This document shows, one piece after another, positions 1 to 7,659 of a DNA stretch of 12,876 nucleotides. Location: positions 1 to 12,876 of the forward strand of contig JAISPI010000146.1 in the NCBI GenBank assembly GCA_031275075.1, written 5' to 3'. The position numbers and the translations under genes were made by a program. How positions within the stretch are numbered: the first letter of the stretch is position 1; each line of letters begins with the position of its first letter. The DNA is from Burkholderiales bacterium. GTDB lineage: Bacteria > Pseudomonadota > Gammaproteobacteria > Burkholderiales > Casimicrobiaceae. The notes beneath the pieces are model-generated. The model was not told the origin of the DNA and searched no databases. It saw nothing but the letters and a program-made list of their open reading frames with translations.

Positions 1-157
1 GAAATGTTCCGTGGCGGTGTTGAAGTGTCACCCGCAGCGCCCTTTCGATCTCTCGAAGATGCGACTCCATCGGCCCGCACAAATACTGCAACCGTTTCCC
101 CGTCGTCGGCAATTCGAGATTAAGCTCCGAAGAAGATGCTTTCCCTTTTCTGCTCAT
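1..157 (-). CDS. phoH: PhoH-like (YbeZ) ATPase, N-terminal 52 codons only
   Basis: Reading leftward from an ATG at 157, the frame stays open to the window edge and encodes 52 residues beginning MSRKGKASSSELNLELP, followed by a stretch with LCGPMESHLREIE and ending HRHGTF. The pattern of a leucine-rich strand, then 'LxGPxxxHLRxIE' and a short 'RG/HGxxF' strand is typical of the N-terminus of PhoH/YbeZ proteins, cytoplasmic P-loop ATPases linked to RNA metabolism and ribosome maturation together with YbeY. An AGGAAG Shine-Dalgarno sits a few bases upstream of the ATG. The ATPase domain itself lies beyond the window. The gene follows the metalloprotease stop by 37 nt, and miaB lies one gene further upstream, so the usual miaB-phoH order is kept apart from one inserted gene. 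The assignment rests on a short stretch plus this context. Confidence 0.75.
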   Translation of the reverse strand, partial: MSRKGKASSSELNLELPTTGKRLQYLCGPMESHLREIERALRVTLQHRHGTF

Positions 158-194
158 AACTTCCTTTCGCGCAATTCGCCATTCACAGCGTCGT

Positions 195-2981
195 TCACGG
201 CGTCGTTCGTATCATCGACGCCTGCAATGCCTGTGTTAACAATACCCGCACCTCTTCCAGATGCGCAATCGTTTCCGGCGTAACCGTTGTCTGCGTTCGT
301 TTTTGTGTCCGCTCCCGGGCGCGGGTCTGCCGTTTTTCGATTTCCGATTTAAGCTGCTCCGCCTCCAGACGCAACAACGCGCGGGCGTCAGCCGGATAGG
401 TTGGCGATACCGCCAACAACGGCGCAGCAATCCGGCGCGCGTGTTCGCGTTGCAGGTTACGGCGCACCAGCGGAACGTCGCCGTTATCTTTCAACTCGCT
501 CCAGATCGCCCGCCGCAATGTCGCGTGCAATTCGCCGAGCGTCAGCGCATCATCGCCTGCTGCACTCTTCGCCATATTGTTCAATAACCGTTGTGCCGTC
601 CGTTCACTCAACAGTGGATCGAGCGCCTTCTTGTGCAGTGACAACACCATCTGATCAACTGCCACATCCGTCGTTAGCGTCGGCGCCCCCAACGTCTCCG
701 CGTTTTGTTTGTCGAAAGCGCTCGCCGCCAATTGACGAAGAAAAACCGGCGAAAACGCGACGCTGTTCGCCGATAGCACTTCACTCGCCAAAAATTGCAA
801 CGCTTGTCGTTGTTGCGCCGCAGAAACCGGCGTCAGCGGATCCACAGCGTCACCGGCTCTCGCCGCTCGTAAACGCGCACCGCCGACGTAGCGCGACGCC
901 AATGTCACCGCCTGTTCCGCCCCTCTCATGCCGCGTGTGAAATTGCGCCGCAGCAACGCATAACGTGTTCCTTCGGGCAACATCATCGCTTCGCTGCGCG
1001 TCCATAATTCTTTGGAAAGCGCCATTCGTTTCTGCGCATACGCCAGCGGATCGTTCCCCAAATCGTTGGTGTTTACCTCAGGATCAAGCGCAGAAGGCAA
1101 CGCATCTTCATCCGTGGCATAAACGAGTTGCGGATCATTGATTCCACGTTGCGCAATCTGCGCCAGCGCTGCCGCTTCTTCGTTTTCCGGCCAGATGCTG
1201 TAACCGTATTCAACCGCCCAATAGTCGTAAGACCCAAGTGCTGTCATTTGATAAGCGCCTTGTGGCTTGCCGGGGAGCGCCAAATTCCACGGAAGGTATT
1301 CCATGATCGAGCCACCGAGTCCGTGCTTTTCAGTAAACGCTTTGTCAGCAAGCTGGGCTTCGCTGTACGCCGTCGATGCGTGAAAATTGTGACGCAATCC
1401 AAGCGTGTGTCCGACTTCGTGCATTGTCACACTTTTCAGGTAATCGAAGACGAAACGTTGTGTATCAGCATCCTCCGGCACCACGTCACCGCGCAATGCC
1501 AACAATGACATGCCGAACTGCGCTTCCTGCATCGCGTTCGTGCCTACCATGCATGCATCTTCCTGCGACAACGTCCCGCCCTTTTTTTCCGGAACGCTGT
1601 CAATCGCTTCACTGAAAATTGACGCCACCGCACGCACCTGACTGGCGTCAAGTCCGATATCGGCGTCAAGAATTTCACCGGTGCGCGGATCGACGACCGA
1701 AGGGCCGATACCGCCAAACGCCGTTTTCGCCGTTGTCAGCCAGCGGATCGACGGTCGCCGTAAATCGCTTGTCGAAAATGCCGCATCCTCCGGTTCGATC
1801 TCGACGCGAATCGCGTCCTTGAAGCCAATACGTTCGAACGCTTTGTTCCATTCCAGTACACCTTCGCGGATCGGTTGACGGTAACGCAACGGAATCGTCC
1901 GATCCAGCCAATACGTGATCGGCGTTACCGGTTCGGAAAGCGCCGCTTCCGGTTCTTTTTTCTCAAGCCGCCAGCGATGAATTACACGAATAATGGGTAA
2001 CCGCGCATCGTTGTCGGTGAAATCCAGTTTCTCGGTCAGGAAAAAACCGACGCGCTCATCCGCCAGCCGCAATTTCATCGGCGTTTCCGGCAGCGGCGCC
2101 AGCGAATAATGGAAACCGAGGAAAAGGCTGCGCACGTCCGGCAACACGGATGGCAGCGTCGGTATCGTGCTCGGCGACGGCAGCGGTGTTGGTTCCGCGC
2201 CGGGATGCCCCATCGGCGGCATCGCAATTCGCGCCAACGCATAATGGGCGTTGACATCGAAAGTCAAAAGGCCGTCGGACACTTTCGCGTCGGAAAGAAA
2301 CGAATTACGCGCATCAAATGCGTAACTCTGCCGATAACTCTGTTCGAGTGCGTGCGCCGCGGCAGGCATATCGTTGACGAACAACGCATTCGCCTCAATC
2401 AAAATCGAATTTCGCTCCGGATGCGACTGCGACGCGAATGGCACACTGACAAGCAAACTGTCGGAAAACGAACGCGCCACTGCCAACGCCTCAGGCGTTG
2501 CCGGCGTTGCGGTGTAAACCATGTTCTTTTTAAGCATCTGCACCGTCCGCCCGACTTTGCGAAACTGTACAACGCCATGCACACCGGCCGGATAAGTCAT
2601 CATGCCGCCGAAGAACCGCTTTTCTCCGATACCGCGATCAAGATTCGATTTGAGATAAAACAGCCGGTCAAAATCTTCCGGCATCAACTCGATCCATACC
2701 TTGTCGTCTTTCCGGTAGAGCTTCAAAAAACCGTCGTGCGTCGTCGCGCCCTCGATCACTTTGGCAAACGGCGGCTCTTTGCCTGAAGACTGGGCTGCGG
2801 GCTTTTTGGCCGCATCACTACCGCCGTCGGCGCTTCCTGCCTCGCCGGCATCGCTACCGCTTTGACCGGCTGCCGGTGTTTCGCTGTTCGCTTTCTCCAA
2901 CTCGCCTTTCGGCGATCCAGCGAAACCTGCGCATGCCGTCAACCACAAAACGCACGCGATCACACTCCACCATACTTTCAT
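195..2981 (-). CDS. Lipid-anchored zinc-dependent metalloprotease (DUF5117/DUF4953-type)
   Basis: The protein is 928 aa from the ATG at 2981. This start gives a lipoprotein signal peptide (MKVWWSVIACVLWLTAC, lipobox LTAC with Cys17) and has a GGAAGG Shine-Dalgarno. A longer GTG start at 3020, overlapping the miaB stop, would put 13 polar residues before the signal and is less likely. Ala at position +2 of the mature protein suggests outer-membrane sorting. A Gly/Ser/Ala-rich linker (about residues 25-70) precedes an N-terminal region resembling the DUF5118/5117 domains. The peptidase core has HEVGHTLGLRH at 521-531 (zinc ligands His521, His525, His531; Glu522 general base) and a Met-turn SIMEY with Met560, as in metzincin-like DUF4953 proteins. 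The C-terminus (about 870-928) is charged and probably helical. The substrate is unknown. The gene lies 35 nt after miaB and 37 nt before phoH, so co-transcription is likely. Confidence 0.88.
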   Translation of the reverse strand: MKVWWSVIACVLWLTACAGFAGSPKGELEKANSETPAAGQSGSDAGEAGSADGGSDAAKKPAAQSSGKEPPFAKVIEGATTHDGFLKLYRKDDKVWIELMPEDFDRLFYLKSNLDRGIGEKRFFGGMMTYPAGVHGVVQFRKVGRTVQMLKKNMVYTATPATPEALAVARSFSDSLLVSVPFASQSHPERNSILIEANALFVNDMPAAAHALEQSYRQSYAFDARNSFLSDAKVSDGLLTFDVNAHYALARIAMPPMGHPGAEPTPLPSPSTIPTLPSVLPDVRSLFLGFHYSLAPLPETPMKLRLADERVGFFLTEKLDFTDNDARLPIIRVIHRWRLEKKEPEAALSEPVTPITYWLDRTIPLRYRQPIREGVLEWNKAFERIGFKDAIRVEIEPEDAAFSTSDLRRPSIRWLTTAKTAFGGIGPSVVDPRTGEILDADIGLDASQVRAVASIFSEAIDSVPEKKGGTLSQEDACMVGTNAMQEAQFGMSLLALRGDVVPEDADTQRFVFDYLKSVTMHEVGHTLGLRHNFHASTAYSEAQLADKAFTEKHGLGGSIMEYLPWNLALPGKPQGAYQMTALGSYDYWAVEYGYSIWPENEEAAALAQIAQRGINDPQLVYATDEDALPSALDPEVNTNDLGNDPLAYAQKRMALSKELWTRSEAMMLPEGTRYALLRRNFTRGMRGAEQAVTLASRYVGGARLRAARAGDAVDPLTPVSAAQQRQALQFLASEVLSANSVAFSPVFLRQLAASAFDKQNAETLGAPTLTTDVAVDQMVLSLHKKALDPLLSERTAQRLLNNMAKSAAGDDALTLGELHATLRRAIWSELKDNGDVPLVRRNLQREHARRIAAPLLAVSPTYPADARALLRLEAEQLKSEIEKRQTRARERTQKRTQTTVTPETIAHLEEVRVLLTQALQASMIRTTP

Positions 2982-3016
2982 CCGTTGCCTTCCACTCTCT
3001 TTCAAATCTTTTGTAT

Positions 3017-4357
3017 TCACGCCATCACCTGTCTACCGCGCAGCGAATGCGGCAACGCCGCCGTGATTGTCACGTCGATATAGCGCCCAATCAACGCCTC
3101 ATCGCCGGCAAAATTCACCACCCGATTGTTGTCGGTGCGCGCCTGCAATTCCTTCGGATCCTTCAGCGCAGGGCCGGTCACCAATACGCGCTGCGTCGAT
3201 CCTACCATCGTTTCACTGTATTCGCGGTATTGCGCGTCGAGCAATGTTTGCAACGCTTCGAAACGCCGTTGTTGGATGGCGCGCGGCACCTGCTCGTCAA
3301 GCTCTGCCGCCGGCGTTCCCGGGCGCGAGCTGTAAATAAAATTGAACGCGCCGTCGAATTTCACATCTTGCACCAGCTTCAGCGTCGCATCGAAATCGGC
3401 TTCAGTCTCGCCGGGGAATCCGACGATGAAATCGGAGGTCAGCGACAACTGTGGCCGCACCGCCCGCAAGCGGCGTACGATGGATTTGTATTCGAGCGCT
3501 GTGTAGCCGCGTTTCATCGCCGCCAGAATGCGGTCGGAACCCGATTGCACCGGCAAATGTAATTGCGACACCAACTTCGGCACTTTGCCATAGGCTTCAA
3601 TCAGCCGTGCCGACATTTCACACGGATGCGATGTCGTATAGCGCAGCCGCTCAATCCCCGGAACTTCCGCCAGATAGCCGAGCAACTCTGCCAGATCGGC
3701 AGTCTCCGCAGAGTCGCCTTTTTTACCGCCTCTTTTGCCACGATAAGCGTTGACGTTTTGTCCCAACAACGTGATCTCCTGCACGCCCTGATCGGCGAGA
3801 TCGGCAACTTCCACCAGCACATCCTCGAACGGCCTTGAAATTTCTTCGCCGCGCGTGTACGGCACCACGCAATACGTGCAGTATTTGCCGCAACCTTCCA
3901 TGATCGACACGAACGCCGATACGCCTTCGACCCGTGGCGGAGGCAAGTGATCGAATTTTTCGATTTCAGGGAAGCGAATGTCCACCTGCGCTTTGCCGCT
4001 TGCTCGCTTGGCCGCAATCAGTTCCGGCAGCCGATGCAATGTCTGCGGGCCGAACACCACATCAACGTAGGGCGCCCGCGCCACGATAGCCTCACCTTCC
4101 TGCGACGCTACGCAACCACCGACACCGATGATCAACTCCGGTTTGTTTTTCTTCAACAAACGCACGCGCCCCAGATCGTGAAACACTCTTTCCTGTGCCT
4201 TTTCGCGCACGGAACAGGTGTTGAACAAAATAATGTCGGCCTCCTCGGGACGCTCCGTCAACACCACGCCTTCGGCGTCGGCGAGAAGATCGGCAATACG
4301 CGCCGAATCGTATTCATTCATCTGGCACCCGAAGGTGCGCAGGTACAGTTTTTTCAT
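3017..4357 (-). CDS. miaB: tRNA-2-methylthio-N6-dimethylallyladenosine synthase MiaB
   Basis: This radical-SAM methylthiotransferase converts i6A37 to ms2i6A37 in tRNAs that read UNN codons. The chosen ATG at 4357 gives 446 aa starting MKKLYLRTFGCQMNEYDS, the canonical MiaB N-terminus. An upstream in-frame TTG (4375) would add six residues and is not needed. The N-terminal UPF0004 domain carries the auxiliary-cluster cysteines Cys11 (FGCQMN), Cys48 (NTCSVR) and Cys82 (GGCVAS). The radical-SAM triad is Cys156-x3-Cys160-x2-Cys163 (GCGKYCTYC). The C-terminus from about residue 375 is a TRAM-like RNA-binding domain (TDNNRVVNF...LIGRYIDVTIT). Length and all six cysteines fit the family. It is the first gene of the miaB-metalloprotease-phoH run and is divergent from the LysE-type exporter. 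The Shine-Dalgarno is weak. Confidence 0.97.
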   Translation of the reverse strand: MKKLYLRTFGCQMNEYDSARIADLLADAEGVVLTERPEEADIILFNTCSVREKAQERVFHDLGRVRLLKKNKPELIIGVGGCVASQEGEAIVARAPYVDVVFGPQTLHRLPELIAAKRASGKAQVDIRFPEIEKFDHLPPPRVEGVSAFVSIMEGCGKYCTYCVVPYTRGEEISRPFEDVLVEVADLADQGVQEITLLGQNVNAYRGKRGGKKGDSAETADLAELLGYLAEVPGIERLRYTTSHPCEMSARLIEAYGKVPKLVSQLHLPVQSGSDRILAAMKRGYTALEYKSIVRRLRAVRPQLSLTSDFIVGFPGETEADFDATLKLVQDVKFDGAFNFIYSSRPGTPAAELDEQVPRAIQQRRFEALQTLLDAQYREYSETMVGSTQRVLVTGPALKDPKELQARTDNNRVVNFAGDEALIGRYIDVTITAALPHSLRGRQVMA

Positions 4358-4388
4358 GACCACCGCAAAAAGCAAAGTGTAAAGACGA

Positions 4389-4397
4389 AGTATAGCA
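4389..4397 (-). promoter_or_regulatory. Extended -10 element, probable miaB promoter
   Basis: On the minus strand this reads TGCTATACT: a TGn motif directly joined to TATACT (5 of 6 to the sigma70 -10). No convincing -35 lies 16-18 bp upstream, as is common for extended -10 promoters. The predicted transcript would start near 4382, leaving a leader of about 25 nt before the miaB ATG. Called by eye. Confidence 0.45.
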
Positions 4398-4421
4398 AGC
4401 GCCCTGTTTGCCGCCGCCCGC

Positions 4422-4427
4422 TATAAT
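4422..4427 (+). promoter_or_regulatory. -10 element TATAAT, probable promoter of the LysE-type gene
   Basis: A perfect TATAAT lies 27 nt upstream of the exporter ATG at 4455. The GC-rich sequence 16-18 bp upstream contains no recognisable -35, so an activator or weak basal transcription may be involved. The leader would be only about 20 nt and shows no Shine-Dalgarno. The element is back to back with the putative miaB promoter in a 97-nt divergent region. Confidence 0.4.
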
Positions 4428-4454
4428 GGTGGCCTCGTTTTCGCCCGTTCGCCC

Positions 4455-5117
4455 ATGCTCGGCTTCGAACAATCGTTACTGTTTCTCGCCGCCGCCGTGC
4501 TGGTAACGCTCGCACCCGGTCCCGATAACCTGATGGTCATCAGCCTCGGCATGGCACGCGGTCGCCGCGCCGGTGTCGCCTTTGCGTTGGGCTGCGCACT
4601 CGGTTGCCTGAACCATACGCTGCTGGTCGTACTCGGCGTTTCTGCCGCCATCGCCGCCTCGCCTCATGCTTTCATGACACTACGGATCATCGGCGGCGCT
4701 TACCTGATCTGGCTAGGCGTCATTACGTTGAAAAACACTTGGCGACGCTCTGTTGAACCGACTGCCGATTCCGCCGGAACGCCTCCGACTTCGTTGCCGC
4801 CACCCCTTCAGCAGGCCGTTGCGTTGACGTTGTTCACACGCGGATTGATCGCCAACGCCGTCAACCCCAAAGTGATTGTTTTCTTTCTGGCCTTCCTGCC
4901 GCAATTTGTCGAACCGGCGCGCGGCGCAGTCGGTTGGCAACTGGCCTTATTGGGGCTATTGTTCACGGTGCAATCCGCGCTGATTTTTTCGATAATCGGG
5001 TTTCTCGCCGGCTCTCTCGGTCAGCGCTTGGCACACGATCCACGGATCGCGCTTTGGCTTAATCGTCTCGCCGGTGTGGTCTTTGTAGGGCTGGGGTTGC
5101 GGCTGTTGTGGGTGTAG
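4455..5117 (+). CDS. LysE/RhtB-family amino-acid exporter
   Basis: A 220-aa polytopic inner-membrane protein. The N-terminus (MLGFEQSLLFLAAAVLVTLAPGPDN) with the PGP motif at 21-23 is the signature of LysE/RhtB translocators, which export amino acids such as lysine, homoserine, threonine or related compounds by proton exchange. About six hydrophobic segments are visible (roughly 5-25, 38-65, 72-92, 122-150, 160-185, 200-219). The family signature NPKVIVFFLAFLPQF occurs at 137-151. Residues 100-118 form a proline-rich cytoplasmic loop. Length is normal for the family (about 200-220 aa). The substrate cannot be told from the sequence. The gene stands alone on the plus strand, divergent from miaB and convergent with comM. 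Confidence 0.92.
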   Translation: MLGFEQSLLFLAAAVLVTLAPGPDNLMVISLGMARGRRAGVAFALGCALGCLNHTLLVVLGVSAAIAASPHAFMTLRIIGGAYLIWLGVITLKNTWRRSVEPTADSAGTPPTSLPPPLQQAVALTLFTRGLIANAVNPKVIVFFLAFLPQFVEPARGAVGWQLALLGLLFTVQSALIFSIIGFLAGSLGQRLAHDPRIALWLNRLAGVVFVGLGLRLLWV

Positions 5118-5129
5118 TCAGGAATCAAA

Positions 5130-5152
5130 CCCTCTCCCCTTGAAGGAGAGGG
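5130..5152. terminator. Hairpin between convergent genes, possible terminator or short repeat
   Basis: CCCTCTCC and GGAGAGGG form a perfect 8-bp stem around a 7-nt loop, 13 nt after the exporter stop and 22 nt before the end of comM. Neither side has a T-run, so it is not a textbook intrinsic terminator. It could be a weak bidirectional terminator or a member of the dispersed CCCTCTCCCC...GGGAGAGGG intergenic repeats seen in many proteobacteria. Confidence 0.4.
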
Positions 5153-5173
5153 AAGGAATCTGATTTCTGAAAC

Positions 5174-6685
5174 TCACCCCGCCCGATCAAAGCGCCGATA
5201 ACCAAGCGCCTCGGCGACATGCGCCGAAGTCACAGTAGACACATCAGCAAGATCGGCGATGGTGCGGGCAACGCGCAGCAATCGATGATAGGCACGCGCC
5301 GACAAAAAGTTTTTCTGCATCGCCTGCGCCAGCAATGCTTCGGCGTCGGGTTCGATCTGGATGTGGCGCGGCAGCATCGCCGCTGATAAATGTGCATTGG
5401 CGCAACCCTGCCGTGTTTTCTGCACCTTGTGCGCACGGGTAACACGCGTACGGACATCGGCGCTGCCTTCGGCATCGGGATCGGGCGGTCTTTTCAGCTT
5501 GAGCGCCTCTGCCGGAAGCGACGGCACTTCGAGCGACAGATCAATGCGGTCGAGCAGCGGGCCGGAAATACGGCTGCGGTAACGTGCAATGTTTTCAGGC
5601 GTACAACGGCAACGCCCGCTTTCGTGTCCCTGCCAGCCGCAGGGACACGGGTTCATCGCCGCGACCAGTTGGAAACGCGCCGGAAATATGCTTTGCCGCG
5701 CCGCGCGTGAAATATGAATTTCGCCGGACTCCAACGGTTCGCGCAATACTTCAAGCACAGAGCGATCCCATTCCGGCAACTCGTCCAAAAAGAGCACGCC
5801 GTTATGGGCGAGGGAAATTTCACCGGGTCGCGGATCGCTGCCTCCTCCAACCAGCGCCACCGCGCTCGCAGTGTGATGCGGCGCACGGTACGGACGCTGC
5901 CGCCACTGTTGCGGCGTAAAGCGTCCGGATAACGACGCAATCGCCGCCGTCGCCAGCGCTTCGTTTTCCGTCAGCGACGGCATGATGCCGGGCAACCGTT
6001 GCGCCAGCATCGACTTACCGGTACCCGGCGCGCCGATCAGCAGCAGCGAATGCTGTCCGGCTGCGGCGATTTCGAGCGCGCGTTTGGCTTGATGCTGCCC
6101 GCGCACTTCCGAGAGATCGGGAATTTGCACGCTGTCTTCGTCGGGAGCGACTGCCGTTTGCGTCGGTAAGGTTTCACGACCGCTTAAATGCGCGCAAACC
6201 GCCAGCAGTGAACGGGCCGGATGTACCGTCGCGTGCCGTACCAGCGCGGCCTCCTGTGCGCTCACTTCCGGCAGGATAAACGCCCGGCCATCGCGCCGCG
6301 CTGAAAGCACCATCGCCAACGCGCCGCGGATCGCTCGCAATTCGCCGGTCAATGCCAACTCGCCAGCAAATTCATAATGTTTCAGCGCTTCCTGTGGAAT
6401 CTGCCCCGTTGCGGCAAGAATACCGAGCGCAATCGGCAGATCGAAGCGCCCCGAATCTTTCGGTAAATCGGCTGGCGCCAAATTAACCGTGATCTTGCGA
6501 ACTGGAAATTCGTAGCGAGCGTTTTGCAGCGCGGCGCGTACGCGGTCACGCGCTTCACGTACCTCTGCATCGGGCAAACCGACCAGATTGAAGGCGGGCA
6601 ACCCGCCCGACAGATGCACTTCAACCGTCACCGGCGGTGCATCAATCCCCGCCAATGCCCGCGAATGAACAACAGCGACACTCAT
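5174..6685 (-). CDS. comM: ComM/YifB-family Mg-chelatase-like AAA+ ATPase
   Basis: A 503-aa cytoplasmic AAA+ protein. ComM is known in naturally transformable bacteria as a hexameric branch-migration helicase that helps integrate incoming DNA; many non-competent bacteria also carry it. The ATG at 6685 gives the family-typical start MSVAVVHSRALAGIDAPPV. A TTG at 6703 would add six residues without support. The N-terminal half (1-170) is the ChlI domain with a ribosomal-S5/Lon-like fold (GLPAFNLVGLPDAEVREARDR). The ATPase core has Walker A GAPGTGKS at 218-225 and Walker B LFLDE at 298-302. A zinc-like cysteine set follows (Cys347, Cys349, Cys359, Cys361). The C-terminal Mg-chelatase helical domain ends ALGYRRFDR. 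Full length, with no lesion seen. It lies 117 nt downstream of nrdG and has its own putative promoter. Confidence 0.95.
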   Translation of the reverse strand: MSVAVVHSRALAGIDAPPVTVEVHLSGGLPAFNLVGLPDAEVREARDRVRAALQNARYEFPVRKITVNLAPADLPKDSGRFDLPIALGILAATGQIPQEALKHYEFAGELALTGELRAIRGALAMVLSARRDGRAFILPEVSAQEAALVRHATVHPARSLLAVCAHLSGRETLPTQTAVAPDEDSVQIPDLSEVRGQHQAKRALEIAAAGQHSLLLIGAPGTGKSMLAQRLPGIMPSLTENEALATAAIASLSGRFTPQQWRQRPYRAPHHTASAVALVGGGSDPRPGEISLAHNGVLFLDELPEWDRSVLEVLREPLESGEIHISRAARQSIFPARFQLVAAMNPCPCGWQGHESGRCRCTPENIARYRSRISGPLLDRIDLSLEVPSLPAEALKLKRPPDPDAEGSADVRTRVTRAHKVQKTRQGCANAHLSAAMLPRHIQIEPDAEALLAQAMQKNFLSARAYHRLLRVARTIADLADVSTVTSAHVAEALGYRRFDRAG

Positions 6686-6743
6686 GAGAATCGGCTCACG
6701 CAACGAACGACTGCATCGGGGGTTTTTACTGACACAAAGCGCC

Positions 6744-6758
6744 TTTCGGAATCCGAAA
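6744..6758. promoter_or_regulatory. Short palindrome in the comM leader
   Basis: TTTCGGA-A-TCCGAAA is a perfect 15-bp inverted repeat just downstream of the putative comM transcription start. It could be an operator or a small 5'-leader hairpin. The central spacing is too tight for a stable terminator. No known operator was recognised. Confidence 0.25.
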
Positions 6759-6767
6759 AATGACGCA

Positions 6768-6776
6768 AGTGTAGCA
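6768..6776 (-). promoter_or_regulatory. Extended -10 element, possible comM promoter
   Basis: The minus strand reads TGCTACACT (TGn plus TACACT), 82 nt upstream of the comM ATG. No good -35 is visible. Its similarity to the putative miaB element (TGCTATACT) is mild support. Confidence 0.35.
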
Positions 6777-6802
6777 GGGATCGGGAGAATCTGATTTTGA
6801 AA

Positions 6803-7543
6803 TCACCGCCGCACGTCGATGTGCGGCACAAACGCCTGCAATGTTTGCAACAGCGCCTCATCGAGAACAACCGCTTCCCCAGCACGCGCCCGCAGCATTT
6901 CGTTGTCGCACCCCTGCGCCCGGAACGGCTGCAAAACCCAGCGCGTCACACCGCGTTCGTTGAGGATTGCTGCCAACGCCTGCAATTCCTTTGGCGGCGT
7001 CAGCGCGCCGTGTATGGTCGTGCGCACTTCAAACGGCACTCCGGCGCGTTGTATCAACGCCAACGCTTCGAACGCACCGATTTCGCTGTCCGCCACGCCG
7101 GTCACCCGCGTATAACCGGCGGGGCTGGCCTTAAGATCAAGCCCGATCCAGTCGAGATGCGGCAACAGCGTTTGCAAACGGCGCGGGTAAGCACCGCCTG
7201 TATGCAGGCCAATAAGGAAACCTTGCGCGCGCGTCGCCGTGATCGCTTTCAATAACGCCGGTTGCGCCGTCGGTTCTCCGCCGGAAAACACAACGGCGTC
7301 GAGCAAACCACGCCGCGTTTCCAGCCATTCACTGATCGCCAACCAATCAAGCGGATGTTCGCCCTGCGACGGAATCAAATGCGGGTTGTGGCAATAACTG
7401 CAACGCCACGGACAGCCCTGACAAAACACCACCGCCGCCAACGCGCCCGGATAATCGGTCACTGTAAACGGCACCAGACCGCCAACCCGCAACGCGGAAG
7501 ACGGCAAGGCTTTCGACAATGGCGCGGACGGATCGCTCATCAT
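6803..7543 (-). CDS. nrdG: Anaerobic ribonucleotide reductase activating protein (radical SAM)
   Basis: A 246-aa radical-SAM protein that would generate the glycyl radical on the class III ribonucleotide reductase under anaerobic conditions, using S-adenosylmethionine and a [4Fe-4S] cluster. The cluster motif is Cys44-x3-Cys48-x2-Cys51 (CPWRCSYCHNP), with an extra Cys41 just before it (FCQGC). Then come VVFSGGEPTAQPALL, the GGE motif of SAM binding, and LDLKA. The longer-than-E. coli size and the N-terminal LVPFTVTDYPG match the PflA-like NrdG2 subgroup. ATGs at 7543 and 7540 are tandem; neither has a strong Shine-Dalgarno. It is downstream of nrdD and the split radical-domain gene but separated from them by an intrinsic terminator, so expression may need readthrough or its own weak promoter. 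Confidence 0.92.
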   Translation of the reverse strand: MMSDPSAPLSKALPSSALRVGGLVPFTVTDYPGALAAVVFCQGCPWRCSYCHNPHLIPSQGEHPLDWLAISEWLETRRGLLDAVVFSGGEPTAQPALLKAITATRAQGFLIGLHTGGAYPRRLQTLLPHLDWIGLDLKASPAGYTRVTGVADSEIGAFEALALIQRAGVPFEVRTTIHGALTPPKELQALAAILNERGVTRWVLQPFRAQGCDNEMLRARAGEAVVLDEALLQTLQAFVPHIDVRR

Positions 7544-7588
7544 TCCGACTTATCTTGGAAACAGCATTGAATTTAGCCCAAACCCCAT

Positions 7589-7623
7589 GAAAAACGGCCT
7601 TCCCAGTTTACCCTGAGAAGGCC
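7589..7623 (-). terminator. Rho-independent terminator after the radical-domain gene
   Basis: On the minus strand GGCCTTCTCAG and CTGGGAAGGCC form an 11-bp stem (one G-T wobble) with loop GGTAAA, followed directly by GTTTTTC. It lies 36 nt after the stop of the 58-aa gene and 45 nt before the nrdG start, so it would end or attenuate the nrdD transcript before nrdG. Confidence 0.75.
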
Positions 7624-7626
7624 GCG

Positions 7627-7647
7627 CGATGCGCACAGAGCGCATCG
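7627..7647. repeat. 8-bp inverted repeat next to the terminator
   Basis: CGATGCGC-ACAGA-GCGCATCG is a perfect 8-bp stem with a 5-nt loop, three bases from the terminator stem. The homopolymer run beside it is on the wrong side to act as a terminator in either direction. It may be a 3'-end stabilising hairpin or part of a tandem-hairpin terminator. Confidence 0.45.
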
Positions 7648-7659
7648 AAAAAAAGAACT

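Noticed and set aside
401..940. 179-codon plus-strand frame opposite the metalloprotease C-terminus
   Set aside because: Ser/Pro/Arg-rich antisense frame; the minus strand is clearly the coding one.
2109..3562. Long plus-strand frames (225 and 228 codons) opposite the metalloprotease and miaB
   Set aside because: Arg/His/Gln-rich shadows of strongly coding minus-strand genes, with no family resemblance.
6797..7255. 152-codon plus-strand frame opposite nrdG
   Set aside because: Antisense to a well-supported radical-SAM gene, and its composition is typical of a shadow frame.
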